Part shown: positions 18,013-27,396 of the stretch, piece after piece
How the letters are laid out: every line of letters begins with the position of its first letter
Numbering within the stretch: the stretch's first letter is position 1
Origin: Clostridium sp. chh4-2
GTDB taxonomy: Bacteria > Bacillota > Clostridia > Lachnospirales > Lachnospiraceae
Reading direction: 5' to 3'
DNA: 64,000 bases
Assembly (NCBI RefSeq): GCF_002899675.1
Contig: NZ_PKUU01000010.1
Coordinates: 62,001 to 126,000, forward strand
Made by a program: the position numbers and the translations under genes
The notes under the pieces: generated by a model
Databases searched by the model: none
Told to the model about the DNA's origin: nothing
The model's input: only the letters and a program-made list of their open reading frames with translations

Positions 18013-18756
18013 ATGAGCGAAAAAGTAAAAGTTAAAGTTAACCATCTTACAAAGAAGTTTGGGGATCTGCTTGTTCTTGATGATATGTCCTTTAATGTAG
18101 ACGACGGAGACCTGCTCTGCGTGGTGGGACCTACGGGCTGCGGAAAAACTACATTTTTAAACAGCCTGACTAAGATATACGACATTACGTCAGGTGAGAT
18201 CCTGTTAAACGGCGAAAAGGTAGATCCCAAAATCCAGAATATTGCCTACATCTTCCAGGGAGATTCCACGATGCCATGGCTTACCGTAGAGGAAAATGTG
18301 CGGTTTGGCCTGGATATCAAGAAGATTCCGGAGCAGAAGAAAAAAGAGCAGGTGGAAAAATACTTAGAGATCGTAGGTCTGACCAAGTTCAGAAAATACT
18401 ATCCCAAACAGCTTTCAGCCAGCATGCTGCAGAGAGTGAGCATAGCCCGGGCATTTGCCACGGAGCCGGAGCTTCTGCTGATGGACGAACCGTATGGACA
18501 GCTGGATATCGAACTGCGTTTCAAGCTGGAAGATGAACTGGTAAAGCTTTGGAAACTGACCAAGACAACCGTGCTTTTCATCACCCATAACATCGAAGAG
18601 GCGGTATATCTGGGCAACAAGATCATGATTCTGACCAATAAACCGACCACGGTAAAAACCACGATTATCAATGACCTGCCGCGCCCTAGGGATATTGCGG
18701 ACCCTGAGTTCGTAAGGCTCAGAAATGAAGTTACTGAGCTGATTAAATGGTGGTAA
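18013..18756 (+). CDS. ABC transporter ATPase, SsuB/TauB type, degenerate signature
   Basis: A 247-residue ABC ATPase with a canonical Walker A (GPTGCGKTT), Walker B (LLMDEP) and switch histidine (His192 in ITHNIEEA), but a degenerate signature, LSASMLQR (134-141) instead of LSGGMxQR. It therefore complements the upstream ATPase, which has a good signature and a poor Walker A and switch. An AGGAGAGG ribosome site (17999-18006) overlaps the end of the previous gene, so expression is probably coupled. It acts at the inner face of the membrane with the two permeases. Confidence 0.92.
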   Translation: MSEKVKVKVNHLTKKFGDLLVLDDMSFNVDDGDLLCVVGPTGCGKTTFLNSLTKIYDITSGEILLNGEKVDPKIQNIAYIFQGDSTMPWLTVEENVRFGLDIKKIPEQKKKEQVEKYLEIVGLTKFRKYYPKQLSASMLQRVSIARAFATEPELLLMDEPYGQLDIELRFKLEDELVKLWKLTKTTVLFITHNIEEAVYLGNKIMILTNKPTTVKTTIINDLPRPRDIADPEFVRLRNEVTELIKWW

Positions 18757-18821
18757 ATTCTGTAAAAATGAACCAATACTACAAATACGGCGCAGAAATA
18801 AGATAGATGACGGAGGAATAG

Positions 18822-20288
18822 ATGAAGGCAATAACGATTATGTATGATTCCCTCAACCGTAATTACCTGCCTTGCTATGGTGACACGGAATCGATAACAC
18901 CGAATTTCAAACGGCTGGCCGAAAAAACGGTGACATTTGACAAATTTTATGTGGGAAGCCTGCCATGCATCCCGGCCAGAAGGGAGCTCCATACAGGGCG
19001 GTATAATTTCATGCACCGCTGCTGGGGGCCGCTGGAACCGTTCGATGATTCCATGCCGGCTATACTGGGGGAAAACGGCATTTATTCCCACTGTGTTACA
19101 GACCATGCTCACTACTGGCAGGAGGGCGGCAGCACTTACCATACCAAATTTACCACCTGCGAGATGATCCGCGGACAGGAAGGCGATTTCTGGTGCGGTA
19201 AAGTGGATGGATTTGAAAAAAATCTGGATCTCCACCGCCAGGATGCGGTGAACCGGACGGAAATGCAGGGGGAAGAAAATCATCCCCACTATAAAACATA
19301 CCAGGCCGGAATGAAATTTTTAGAGGACAATGCGGACAAAGACAACTGGTATCTTCATATCGAATATTTCGATCCCCATGAGCCTTATTTTGTGCCGGAC
19401 CGGTATAAAAAGATGTATACGGATCAGGCGGCCGAGTTCGACTGGCCGTTTTACGGCGAGGTGGACGAAGCGTCGGATGAAGTGAAGGAAGCCAGAATTA
19501 ATTACAGGGCTGTGCTTTCCATGATGGATCACTATCTTGGAAAAATCCTGGATTTTATGGACGAACACGACATGTGGAAGGATACCATGCTGATCGTTAA
19601 TACCGATCATGGATATCTGCTGGGAGAGCACGGGTTCTTCGGAAAGAACTATATGCCCAATTATGAGCAGATCACACACACCCCGTTTTTCCTCCATCAT
19701 CCCGATCTGGATTTCGACGGAGAGCGGAGGGATGAGCTGGCGCAGACAATCGATATCGCGCCCACCATTTTAGACTGTTTCCATATTGAAAAGCCTAAAG
19801 ATATGCTTGGCAAGTCACTGCTTCCCGTGATTTCGGATCATAAGAAGATTCATGATTATATTCTGTTCGGGTATTTTGGAAAACATGTGAATATAACGGA
19901 TGGAAGATATGTGTATATGAGAAGCGGCCGCAGCGCTGAAAAGGGGATATTGAATAATTATACCCTGATACCGCTTCATATGTTTGAACCGTTTTCGGTT
20001 GCGGAGCTGAAAGAGGCGGACACGGTGCTGACGGATGAATTTTCATTTACAAAAGGCGCTCCTGTGATGAAGATTCCGGCCAGCGGGGAGACGTCTCCCA
20101 ACAATTCCTGCTATTGGTTTGAACAGCATATGAAATATGGCGATCTGCTGTTTGATCTGGAGACAGACCCCGGACAGCAGAACCCTCTTAAAGATCCGGA
20201 GACAGAAGCACGCATGAAAGCGGCCATGAAAGAACTTATGAAAGAAAATGAAGCGCCGTCTGAACTTTATGAAAGGATCGAATTGTAA
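18822..20288 (+). CDS. Sulfatase, Cys-type (1), cytoplasmic
   Basis: A 488-residue type I sulfatase that hydrolyses an organic sulfate ester. The modification motif is C49-I-P-A-R53, whose Cys must become formylglycine. The C-terminal half has the metal-binding NTDHGYLLGEHGFFGK segment. There is no signal peptide (MKAITIMYDSLNRNYLPCYG), so it should act in the cytoplasm after import. In anaerobes the Cys is matured by a radical-SAM anSME, not encoded in this window. The substrate is unknown; aryl sulfates or sulfated sugars are both possible. It sits 65 bases after the second ATPase and 1 base before the second sulfatase. Confidence 0.92.
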   Translation: MKAITIMYDSLNRNYLPCYGDTESITPNFKRLAEKTVTFDKFYVGSLPCIPARRELHTGRYNFMHRCWGPLEPFDDSMPAILGENGIYSHCVTDHAHYWQEGGSTYHTKFTTCEMIRGQEGDFWCGKVDGFEKNLDLHRQDAVNRTEMQGEENHPHYKTYQAGMKFLEDNADKDNWYLHIEYFDPHEPYFVPDRYKKMYTDQAAEFDWPFYGEVDEASDEVKEARINYRAVLSMMDHYLGKILDFMDEHDMWKDTMLIVNTDHGYLLGEHGFFGKNYMPNYEQITHTPFFLHHPDLDFDGERRDELAQTIDIAPTILDCFHIEKPKDMLGKSLLPVISDHKKIHDYILFGYFGKHVNITDGRYVYMRSGRSAEKGILNNYTLIPLHMFEPFSVAELKEADTVLTDEFSFTKGAPVMKIPASGETSPNNSCYWFEQHMKYGDLLFDLETDPGQQNPLKDPETEARMKAAMKELMKENEAPSELYERIEL

Positions 20289-20289
20289 C

Positions 20290-21786
20290 ATGGAAAGTAA
20301 AACCACAGCTGACAAACCCCTTAATATCGTCTGGTTTTGTACGGACCAGCAGAGATGGGACACCATTCACAGTCTGGGGAACCCATATATAAAAACTCCG
20401 AATATTGACAAATTGGTGGCGGAGGGAGTGGCCTTTACAAGGGCATATACACAGGCTCCCATATGCACGCCCAGCCGTTCCTGTTTTCTGACGGGGCGGT
20501 ATCCGAGGACGACGAAGGCATTTTTCAATGGAAATGACACCTATTCCAAAGACGAAAAGCTGGTGACAAAACTGCTTTCGGACAGAGGATATACCTGCGG
20601 CCTGTCGGGCAAACTGCATCTGACTTCCGCACAGGGACGGATGGAGAACCGGACAGACGACGGCTATTCTTACATACAATGGAGCGAGCATCCCAACAAT
20701 GACTGGCCAAACGGAGAAAATGATTATCAGAACTGGCTGAAGGAAAAAGGGCAGAAATGGGAAGAAATCTACGGCGGAAAATACACCAGCATGGCAACCT
20801 GGCCCCCTACGCCAAACCCCAATTTTACGGGTAAAACGGTAGGCGTCCCGGCCCGGTATCACCAGACGACCTGGTGCGTGGAAAAGGCCATAGAATTTAT
20901 AGAGCAGAACCGGGGAAAGGAAACGCCGTGGCTGATCAGCCTGAATCCTTATGATCCCCATCCGCCTTTAGACCCGCCTCAGGAGTACAAAGACCGTTTA
21001 AAGATTGAGGATATGCCGCTTCCACTGTGGAAGGAGGGCGAACTGGACAACAAGCCGCCCCACCAGCAGAAGGATTTCTATCAGGGAGGACAGGACGGAC
21101 AGGCGGAGCCGTTTCCTGAACTGAGCGATGATGACAAACGGGAGCGTTTCCGGGATTATTATGCGGAAATCGAACTGATTGACGACCAGTTCGGACGTTT
21201 GATGGATTATTTGGAAGAGATTGGGGAAAAGGACAATACATTGGTGATCTTTATGAGCGATCACGGGGAGATGAACGGGGATCACGGTCTATACTGGAAG
21301 GGCGCTTATTTTTACGAGGCCCTGACTCATATTCCGTTAATCATGTCCTGCCCGTCCAGATTTCCAAAGGGGCTGAAATGCAATGCGTTGGTGGAACTGG
21401 TGGATATCGCCCCAACTCTGATGGAACTGGCCGGATATGAAGTGCCGTTTTATATGCAGGGAAAGAGCCTGGCGCCTATTCTGACCGGACAGGCGTCTCC
21501 GGATTACCATAAGGATTCCGTGTATTCCGAATATTATTACTGCCTGAAAGGAACCCATGAGGATATTTTTGCTACCATGCGGTTTGACGGCAGATATAAA
21601 ATCGTTAATTATCATAATAAAGAGTTTGGAGAGTTGTATGATCTGGAAAATGATCCGGAGGAATTTGTGAACCTTTGGGATAATCCTGATTATGCTGTGC
21701 TGAAGGCGGAGCTGATTAAGAAGAATTTCGACAGCGCGGTGATGAAAAATATGGATTATTCGATGAACCGGATTAATGATTATTAA
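20290..21786 (+). CDS. Sulfatase, Cys-type (2), cytoplasmic
   Basis: A 498-residue sulfatase with the textbook motif C59-T-P-S-R63 followed by the LTGRYP turn, and metal residues in WFCTDQQRWD and MSDHGEMNGDHGLYW. The ATG at 20290 is chosen over an in-frame start at 20248, because the latter lies inside the first sulfatase and lacks a ribosome site; AAAGGA at 20271-20276 is a somewhat distant site for it. There is no signal peptide. The two sulfatases are clearly different proteins, suggesting two sulfated substrates or two positions on one substrate. It is last in the operon. Confidence 0.92.
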   Translation: MESKTTADKPLNIVWFCTDQQRWDTIHSLGNPYIKTPNIDKLVAEGVAFTRAYTQAPICTPSRSCFLTGRYPRTTKAFFNGNDTYSKDEKLVTKLLSDRGYTCGLSGKLHLTSAQGRMENRTDDGYSYIQWSEHPNNDWPNGENDYQNWLKEKGQKWEEIYGGKYTSMATWPPTPNPNFTGKTVGVPARYHQTTWCVEKAIEFIEQNRGKETPWLISLNPYDPHPPLDPPQEYKDRLKIEDMPLPLWKEGELDNKPPHQQKDFYQGGQDGQAEPFPELSDDDKRERFRDYYAEIELIDDQFGRLMDYLEEIGEKDNTLVIFMSDHGEMNGDHGLYWKGAYFYEALTHIPLIMSCPSRFPKGLKCNALVELVDIAPTLMELAGYEVPFYMQGKSLAPILTGQASPDYHKDSVYSEYYYCLKGTHEDIFATMRFDGRYKIVNYHNKEFGELYDLENDPEEFVNLWDNPDYAVLKAELIKKNFDSAVMKNMDYSMNRINDY

Positions 21787-21891
21787 TTTCCATATTAAAA
21801 AGCGTCAATGAAATTACTGATATAATCCTCACAATTAATGTTATAATAAAAAATATGAGAGCTGTTAAACAATAATTGGAGGGGGAAAGCT

Positions 21892-22800
21892 ATGACGTTA
21901 GTTCAAATGCAGTATTTTCAGGCGGTATGTCAATGGGGCAGTTTTTTAAAAGCATCGGAACAGCTTCACGTGTCACAGTCGGCGATTTCGCTGTCCATTA
22001 AAAATATGGAAAAGGAGTATAATATAATATTTTTTGAGCGGGATAAAAATGCGCTGAGAATTACGGAGGCAGGCAGAAATATCCGGGAAGAAATCAGTTC
22101 CATCCTCGAGAAATATAATCATTTGGAGAATAAAATTCAGAATATGTCCATAAACAGGGACTATATCCGCGTCGGAGTTTCCACTTTGGGCGGAAATGCC
22201 GTATTTCCCCTTATCCTGTCCGAATTGAAGAAACAGCATCCGGATATGGTGGTTTCAACTATGGAGGAATCTACAAAGCGCCAGTTTGAAATGCTTGACG
22301 AGAACCTTTTAGATGTAATAATAACCCATCGGCGGTTTGAAACACCGGAAGAAAAGTTTAAATTCGATGAGGTATATGGCAAAATGCAGTTAATAAGAGA
22401 CAGGCAGGCATTCTGCGTCAATATAAAAAATCCAATTTCCATGAAAGAATCTGTCACATGGGAGGATATTGCCGGGGAACCATTGATCCTTTTGAAAGAT
22501 AATTTTATGCAGACTGTCAGCATCAAGCAGCGTTTTGCGGAAAGGGGGATGGAGCCGGTCATCCTGCAGCAAACAAGCCAGATGTATACGGTAGAACGTT
22601 ATATTGAACAGAACATAGCAGCCGGATTTCTGCCCATGAGCGCAGTGCGGTATAATTCATTAATTAAAGCATTTACACTGAATGAACTGCCTAACCGGTA
22701 TGTGAGTTGTTTTTGGAGGAAGGACAGATATCAGTTTAATGCAGTTAAAAAATTTCTTTCCATTGCGAAAGATGTTAGTCAAAAATATAATAAAGAATGA
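21892..22800 (+). CDS. LysR-family transcriptional regulator
   Basis: A 302-residue LysR-type regulator: N-terminal winged helix-turn-helix (MQYFQAVCQWGSFLKASEQL, then HVSQSAISLSIKNMEKEY) and a C-terminal effector-binding domain from about residue 90. GGAGGGGG precedes the start by a few bases. It sits upstream of, and on the same strand as, an acid-sugar dehydratase/anion-permease/MBL set, separated from it by a terminator and a new promoter. It probably activates that set in response to a small organic acid, which is inference from position. Confidence 0.9.
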   Translation: MTLVQMQYFQAVCQWGSFLKASEQLHVSQSAISLSIKNMEKEYNIIFFERDKNALRITEAGRNIREEISSILEKYNHLENKIQNMSINRDYIRVGVSTLGGNAVFPLILSELKKQHPDMVVSTMEESTKRQFEMLDENLLDVIITHRRFETPEEKFKFDEVYGKMQLIRDRQAFCVNIKNPISMKESVTWEDIAGEPLILLKDNFMQTVSIKQRFAERGMEPVILQQTSQMYTVERYIEQNIAAGFLPMSAVRYNSLIKAFTLNELPNRYVSCFWRKDRYQFNAVKKFLSIAKDVSQKYNKE

Positions 22801-22839
22801 AAGCAGCCTGTTTGTCCATTGGGATGATAGAAAAGGTAT

Positions 22840-22893
22840 AAAAAGGAAGGCGGAATTTGGGTTCGGATAGAAACCAGTTCCACCTTCTTTTTT
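22840..22893 (+). terminator. Intrinsic terminator after the LysR gene
   Basis: A GGAAGGCGGAA arm pairs with TTCCACCTTC with one mismatch, flanked by A- and T-runs, and ends in TTTTTT. It ends the LysR transcript before the dehydratase operon. Confidence 0.75.
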
Positions 22894-22935
22894 GTGTTCA
22901 TCTATATTAAAAATACTCAATCTGACCAAGATAAA

Positions 22936-22951
22936 CTCGTTTGATAACGAG
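22936..22951. promoter_or_regulatory. Inverted repeat overlapping the dehydratase -35
   Basis: CTCGTT-TGAT-AACGAG: two six-base arms around a TGAT spacer, covering the -35 box of the next promoter. The position suits a repressor or a LysR-type activator site. Which regulator binds is not known. Confidence 0.5.
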
Positions 22952-22969
22952 GGTATGTGATAATATACT
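22941..22969 (+). promoter_or_regulatory. Promoter of the dehydratase/SLC13/MBL operon
   Basis: TTGATA (22941-22946), 17-base spacer, TATACT (22964-22969), 69 bases before the start codon of the dehydratase. The inverted repeat at 22936-22951 overlaps its -35. Confidence 0.7.
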
Positions 22970-23037
22970 AAAACCATCGATGAAACAAGCTAAATACCGG
23001 TATATTTGCTAAAAATGTTGAAATGAGGAGAGCGTTG

Positions 23038-24174
23038 ATGAAGATTACAAAAATTGAGCCGATTTTGGCGGGACACCGCTATCTGTTTGTCAAGGTTCAT
23101 ACGGATTCCGGATTGACCGGAATTGGGGAATGTGGGGCCTGGGGATATCAGGAAGCGACGGCTGTTGTGCTGAAGCAGATGGAGAAATTGATAATGGGCC
23201 TGGATCCGATGAGGATTGAATTTATTTGGGATGCACTGACGCGTAACCTGCATTTCAGAGGTTCTTTAGTCCAAAGCGCAATTTCCGGGATCGATATAGC
23301 CCTGTGGGATTTAAAAGGAAAGTTTTTTAATGTTCCCTGCTATGAACTTTTGGGAGGAATGGTCAGGGAAAAGATTAAAATCTACGTTAACGCCAGAGGG
23401 AGAAATAGTGACGAGGTAGCGGAAAATGCCGCAAAACTTGCAGAAAGCGGTTTCAAATCCATTCGATTTTCTCTTCATCACTCGAAAGATAAGGACGGAA
23501 GATGCGGTGACAATTTCTCTGAACAGGTAATGCAGGCGGAAGAAATGATGAAAAAGGTCAGAGAAGCGGTTGGCTGGAATGTGGATGTGGCAATCGAATG
23601 CCATCGCGGTTTCAGAGCTTCAGAGGCGATCGAAATCGGAAGGGCTGTTAAAAAATACCGGCCTTACTTTTTTGAAGACCCGGTTCCGGATAATGCGGAA
23701 GCTATGCCTGAGGTGATTAAACAGTGCCAAATCCCTGTTGCCACCGGGGAGCGTTTTATAAATCCAATGGAGTTTGACACGCTGATCAGCCATTCAGCCG
23801 TCCGCTACATCCGTCCGGATATGTGCGTGGCCGGAGGTCTGACGGCCGGTAAAAAGATAGCCGCACAGGCGGAAGCCAAAGGAATTTACCTGATTCCCCA
23901 TAATCCGTTGGGGCCGGTGTCGACTGCCGCATGCCTGCAGCTTGACGCCTGCATCCCCAACTTTGAGATTCAGGAATATCCTATGGGAAATGGTGTCTGC
24001 CGTTTGGACAAGGAGATGAAAGAGCCGTTTGAAGTGGAAAACGGCTATATAATCCTGCCGAAAAAACCCGGTTTGGGTGTGGAATTGATTGATGATATTG
24101 ATAAAGTGTTTAAATTTGAAGGAGCTTATGGGGGAATTAACCAACACGAAGATGGCTCAATTGTAGACAGATAA
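23038..24174 (+). CDS. Enolase-superfamily acid-sugar dehydratase (mandelate racemase-like) (1)
   Basis: A 378-residue member of the mandelate racemase/galactonate-dehydratase group of the enolase superfamily. It uses Mg2+ to abstract a proton alpha to a carboxylate and usually dehydrates an aldonic or uronic acid. Metal-ligand candidates are Glu187 (IECHRG), Glu213 (FFEDP) and Glu238 (ATGERF). His288 in IPHNPLGP is a probable catalytic base. The ATG at 23038 is used because GAGGAGAG precedes it at good distance; an in-frame ATG at 23023 overlaps that site. A close relative is encoded at 29930-31078. The exact sugar acid cannot be assigned. Confidence 0.88.
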   Translation: MKITKIEPILAGHRYLFVKVHTDSGLTGIGECGAWGYQEATAVVLKQMEKLIMGLDPMRIEFIWDALTRNLHFRGSLVQSAISGIDIALWDLKGKFFNVPCYELLGGMVREKIKIYVNARGRNSDEVAENAAKLAESGFKSIRFSLHHSKDKDGRCGDNFSEQVMQAEEMMKKVREAVGWNVDVAIECHRGFRASEAIEIGRAVKKYRPYFFEDPVPDNAEAMPEVIKQCQIPVATGERFINPMEFDTLISHSAVRYIRPDMCVAGGLTAGKKIAAQAEAKGIYLIPHNPLGPVSTAACLQLDACIPNFEIQEYPMGNGVCRLDKEMKEPFEVENGYIILPKKPGLGVELIDDIDKVFKFEGAYGGINQHEDGSIVDR

Positions 24175-24197
24175 AAGAAAGAGGGGGAGGAAATTAT

Positions 24198-25505
24198 ATG
24201 CAGATTGGCATCTTATTTATTACTTTTGCGGCCTTTTTTGGTCTGGTAGTATCCGGAAAGGTAAAGATTCACGTGGCCGCCATGCTGATTCCGATTGTAT
24301 TGGAAATAACCGGAGTACTAAAATTTGAAGAGGCTTGGGGCGGGCTTACCAATTCATCCGTAATTATGATGGCTTCCATGTTTGTAGTTGCGGCAGGATT
24401 AAATAAAACCGACTTAGTGGCTAACTTGAGCAAGGCGGTAATCAAACCCGGGGCCAGCGACATTAAAATTCTATTCGGCCTTATGATCCCTGCAGTTTTT
24501 CTGGGAAGTGTGGTAAACGGATCGGCGTCAATGGCAATTTTGATACCCATTGTATACCAGGTTTGTGCGGAACACAAACGTCCGGTCAGCAAGTTTATGC
24601 ACCCGATTATGATCCTGTCTTCCATGTGGGCCGGATTTATCCCTACCGGAGGCAATGCAGGAAGCTATCTTGCCAACAATACCATAGTTGAAAAACTGGG
24701 CGGTGTGGGGACATTTACATATTTCACTAATTTCATATTAAAAGTGCCGAGCGTAATTATCATATGTATTCTTGCATTTGTAGTTGGTTTAAAGTTCGCA
24801 CCGGATAATGGAAATATCCCGACATTAGGCACTGAAAAGGCTAAAAACGACGGCAGAGGCAGGCAGGAAGGCAAAAGAGAAGAAAAAGAACTGACGGCAG
24901 CTCAGCAGCAGTTGGCGAAAATAATCTTTATCGGTACGGTAGCCGGTATTGTAGTGTGTGCACTGACAAACGTAAATACGTGGTATCCATCTGTTATCGG
25001 AGCCATGCTTATGGTTTTACTGGGCATTTTAAATGACCGTGAAGCGATTCGCGCAATGGGAAATCCGGTTATATTCATTTTCGTGGGAACTCTGCCAATG
25101 GCTAACGCGCTGAAGATTACCGGAGCGGATGTCATGTTGGCCAATGCTTTCCAGAGTTTGACCGGAAATATGAGTCCGATACTGGTTATGATTTGTATGT
25201 ATGTAATTTGTATGGTTATGACGCAGTTCCTGACAAACTCAGTGGTTTCCAACACATTCAAAATGCTGGCGGCAGTTATCGCAGTACAAAGCGGTTACGA
25301 TCCTCGGGCATTGATGCTGGCCGTTCAGGCGGGCGTTGGCAACTGTTTTGCACTGCCTACTGCAGCGCCGCCGATTACCATGGCTTATGAGGCAGGCGGA
25401 TATACGTTAAAACAGCATTTTAAGCAGGGAATTGTCTACAGCGTCGCACAGTTTTTGATATTTATTATTTGGGTACCGCTTGTATTTCCGCTGATTCCAG
25501 GCTGA
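24198..25505 (+). CDS. SLC13/DASS-type anion permease (1)
   Basis: A 435-residue membrane protein with about ten to twelve hydrophobic segments. Its pattern (FEEAWGGLTNSSVIMMASMF, ...FLTNSVVSNTFKMLAAV) matches the two inverted repeats of divalent-anion/Na+ symporters of the SLC13/ion-transporter superfamily. It probably imports the carboxylated substrate of the adjacent dehydratase. An AGAGGGGGAGG ribosome site precedes the ATG. A second permease of this type lies at 32092-33387. Confidence 0.88.
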   Translation: MQIGILFITFAAFFGLVVSGKVKIHVAAMLIPIVLEITGVLKFEEAWGGLTNSSVIMMASMFVVAAGLNKTDLVANLSKAVIKPGASDIKILFGLMIPAVFLGSVVNGSASMAILIPIVYQVCAEHKRPVSKFMHPIMILSSMWAGFIPTGGNAGSYLANNTIVEKLGGVGTFTYFTNFILKVPSVIIICILAFVVGLKFAPDNGNIPTLGTEKAKNDGRGRQEGKREEKELTAAQQQLAKIIFIGTVAGIVVCALTNVNTWYPSVIGAMLMVLLGILNDREAIRAMGNPVIFIFVGTLPMANALKITGADVMLANAFQSLTGNMSPILVMICMYVICMVMTQFLTNSVVSNTFKMLAAVIAVQSGYDPRALMLAVQAGVGNCFALPTAAPPITMAYEAGGYTLKQHFKQGIVYSVAQFLIFIIWVPLVFPLIPG

Positions 25506-25508
25506 AAT

Positions 25509-25560
25509 TAAAGTGAAACGTGAAGGCTTTTTCAAAAAAGCCTTCACCCTTTATGTAAAA
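25509..25560 (+). repeat. Dispersed palindromic element, copy A
   Basis: A short element with a 13-bp hairpin, GTGAAGGCTTTTT (25520-25532) pairing with 25535-25547, flanked by TTAAAGTGAAAC and CCTTTATGTAAAA. Two more copies occur at 33701-33749 (inverted) and 33745-33796. It sits between the permease and MBL genes, where it can also fold in the mRNA as a processing or partial-termination hairpin. Confidence 0.75.
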
Positions 25561-25577
25561 AAGAGGAGGAATAAATT

Positions 25578-26390
25578 ATGACAGAACAGCCAAGAAAAAA
25601 GATTCAGGATGGGCCGGTTGAGCCAATTAAGATTTTTGATGATGTTTATTATATCGGCAGAAAAGGTGTTGGTGTATTTGCCGTAACAACCAGCGAAGGC
25701 ATTGTATTGATTGATTCGATGGACCCGGTGGACGCAGCAGAAAAACACATTATTCCAGGGATGGAACAACTGGGGCTGAATCCGGCGGACATTACAGATA
25801 TCATTCTGACTCACGGACATTTTGACCATTTTGCCGGAGCCAAACATCTCCAGGATAAATTTCATTGCCGTGTCGGAATCGGATTGACAGACAGCGGGTA
25901 TATGGTATATTCCGAGTATCGGGGCGAAGAAATTGAGTACCCTCACATTGACTTTATTCTCGAAGACAGAAAAGAAATGGTATTTGGAGAGCATATTTTC
26001 CGCCCAATCTTAACGCCAGGCCATACGCCGGGCTGTATGTCTCTTATATTTAACTGCCATGACAATGGAACAGAGCATTGGGTCAGCCTTTGGGGAGGCG
26101 CCGGTCTTCCCAGACCAAATGAAGGGATTGATAAGCAGCTTGGCAATGCCTGTGATTTTGCATATTCCGCTTATATATTCCAAAAAGAGTGTGAACTCAG
26201 GGAGTGCGACGTTGTGCTTGGCGTTCATCCGCATCGGTGCGGCCTGTTCGAAAAGGCTGATAAATTGAAGGCCAGAAAACCTGGAGAAGAAAATCCATTT
26301 GTGGTAGGAGCAGAAGGTGTTAAGGCCAATCTGCATATCAGAGGAACCGAGGCAATCGAACTCGCCCGGAAAGTAATAGACGAGATGTAG
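25578..26390 (+). CDS. MBL-fold metallohydrolase
   Basis: A 270-residue metallo-beta-lactamase-fold hydrolase with the zinc motif H79-G-H81-F-D83-H84, a second metal His in LTPGHTPGCMS, and a GVHPHRC segment near the end. Such enzymes hydrolyse lactones, thioesters or similar bonds. After a sugar-acid dehydratase and an anion permease, a lactonase or related role is plausible but unproven. There is no signal peptide. AGAGGAGG precedes the ATG. Confidence 0.85.
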   Translation: MTEQPRKKIQDGPVEPIKIFDDVYYIGRKGVGVFAVTTSEGIVLIDSMDPVDAAEKHIIPGMEQLGLNPADITDIILTHGHFDHFAGAKHLQDKFHCRVGIGLTDSGYMVYSEYRGEEIEYPHIDFILEDRKEMVFGEHIFRPILTPGHTPGCMSLIFNCHDNGTEHWVSLWGGAGLPRPNEGIDKQLGNACDFAYSAYIFQKECELRECDVVLGVHPHRCGLFEKADKLKARKPGEENPFVVGAEGVKANLHIRGTEAIELARKVIDEM

Positions 26391-26438
26391 TTCGAATGCC
26401 GCGGGTGTACCATAACTATTGGATGACGGCTGAATTGG

Positions 26439-27344
26439 TTAAATCAGCCGTTCAAAATAGTCCTTAGCCAGTTCTATAAAATACTGCTCCGCCTTCGTAA
26501 AGATCATCCCTTTTCTGAATGAAATGCTCTGGCTCCAGTATTCCTTAGGTTCCAGCGAAAAACAGGCGGCGCTCGTTTTATCTTTAATGGAAGTTTCCAT
26601 CAGAATGGACGGCCCCACGCCCTGACGCACCATCTCGTATGCGGTGGAGCTGAGGCTGGTTTCCAGCATGATTTTTGGCAGAAATCCGGCTTTTATAAAA
26701 TGGGATTCGGCGATGGAACGAAGCTTTGTATCCCTGGACATGAGGACGAACGAATCATTTTTCAGCAGTTTTAAGTCCAGGGAAGCGTATGGCTGGTTCG
26801 GCGGGACGGCTAAATGCGCCAGAGGATGATTGAGGGGCAGGGCGGTCACCACCTCGCATGGCGCAAAAGAAATGTGTTCCAGCTGGGAATGAATGGAGCA
26901 TTGGCCGGTAACCGCAAAGTCGATCTTCCCCTCAGCCACATATTCCTCCAGCTTGTTCACATTACCCTCCACCAGATTGACTGTGAAATAAGGATATTTT
27001 TCATGAAAAACAGGGAAAATCCGGTTGAACATGGCCGCGCCTATCACGCGGGTAATTCCCAGGTTCAAACATCCGGTTTCACAGTTAGCCAGTTCATCCA
27101 GCACTTTATACGTCTGTTTTTTAATCTCCAATATTTCTTTAGCGGAGCGGATATAAACCGCTCCCGCTTCCGTAGGAATCAACTTCTTTCTAATTCTCTT
27201 AAACAATGGAAAACCCAGATCCCGTTCCAGACTTGTCAGATAATGGTTCAGAGCCGGCCGCGATATAAAAAGCAGATCGGCGGCTTTGGAGATATTCTGA
27301 GTCTCGGCGATTGTAGTGATATATGTAAGCTGTTTTAAGTTCAT
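26439..27344 (-). CDS. LysR-family transcriptional regulator
   Basis: A 301-residue LysR-type regulator. The ATG at 27342-27344 has AGGAGGGCCT directly before it and places the winged helix-turn-helix (MNLKQLTYITTIAETQNISK) at the N-terminus; the longer reading to 27374 is unlikely. The effector domain runs from about residue 90. It is divergent from the amidohydrolase/TctC operon, the standard arrangement for a LysR activator of that operon, with a TTTACA-17-TATAAT promoter in between. Confidence 0.9.
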   Translation of the reverse strand: MNLKQLTYITTIAETQNISKAADLLFISRPALNHYLTSLERDLGFPLFKRIRKKLIPTEAGAVYIRSAKEILEIKKQTYKVLDELANCETGCLNLGITRVIGAAMFNRIFPVFHEKYPYFTVNLVEGNVNKLEEYVAEGKIDFAVTGQCSIHSQLEHISFAPCEVVTALPLNHPLAHLAVPPNQPYASLDLKLLKNDSFVLMSRDTKLRSIAESHFIKAGFLPKIMLETSLSSTAYEMVRQGVGPSILMETSIKDKTSAACFSLEPKEYWSQSISFRKGMIFTKAEQYFIELAKDYFERLI

Positions 27345-27396
27345 AGGCCCTCCTAAGTGTAATGTTTTTTGCACTATTTTTGGTTATTTATAAAAC

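Noticed and set aside
18399-19289. Long minus-strand frame of 296 codons
   Set aside because: It lies opposite the ATPase and sulfatase genes, which have clear motifs, and has no ribosome site or family features.
20236-20961. Minus-strand frame of 241 codons
   Set aside because: It is antisense to the second sulfatase, including its CTPSR region; no independent signals.
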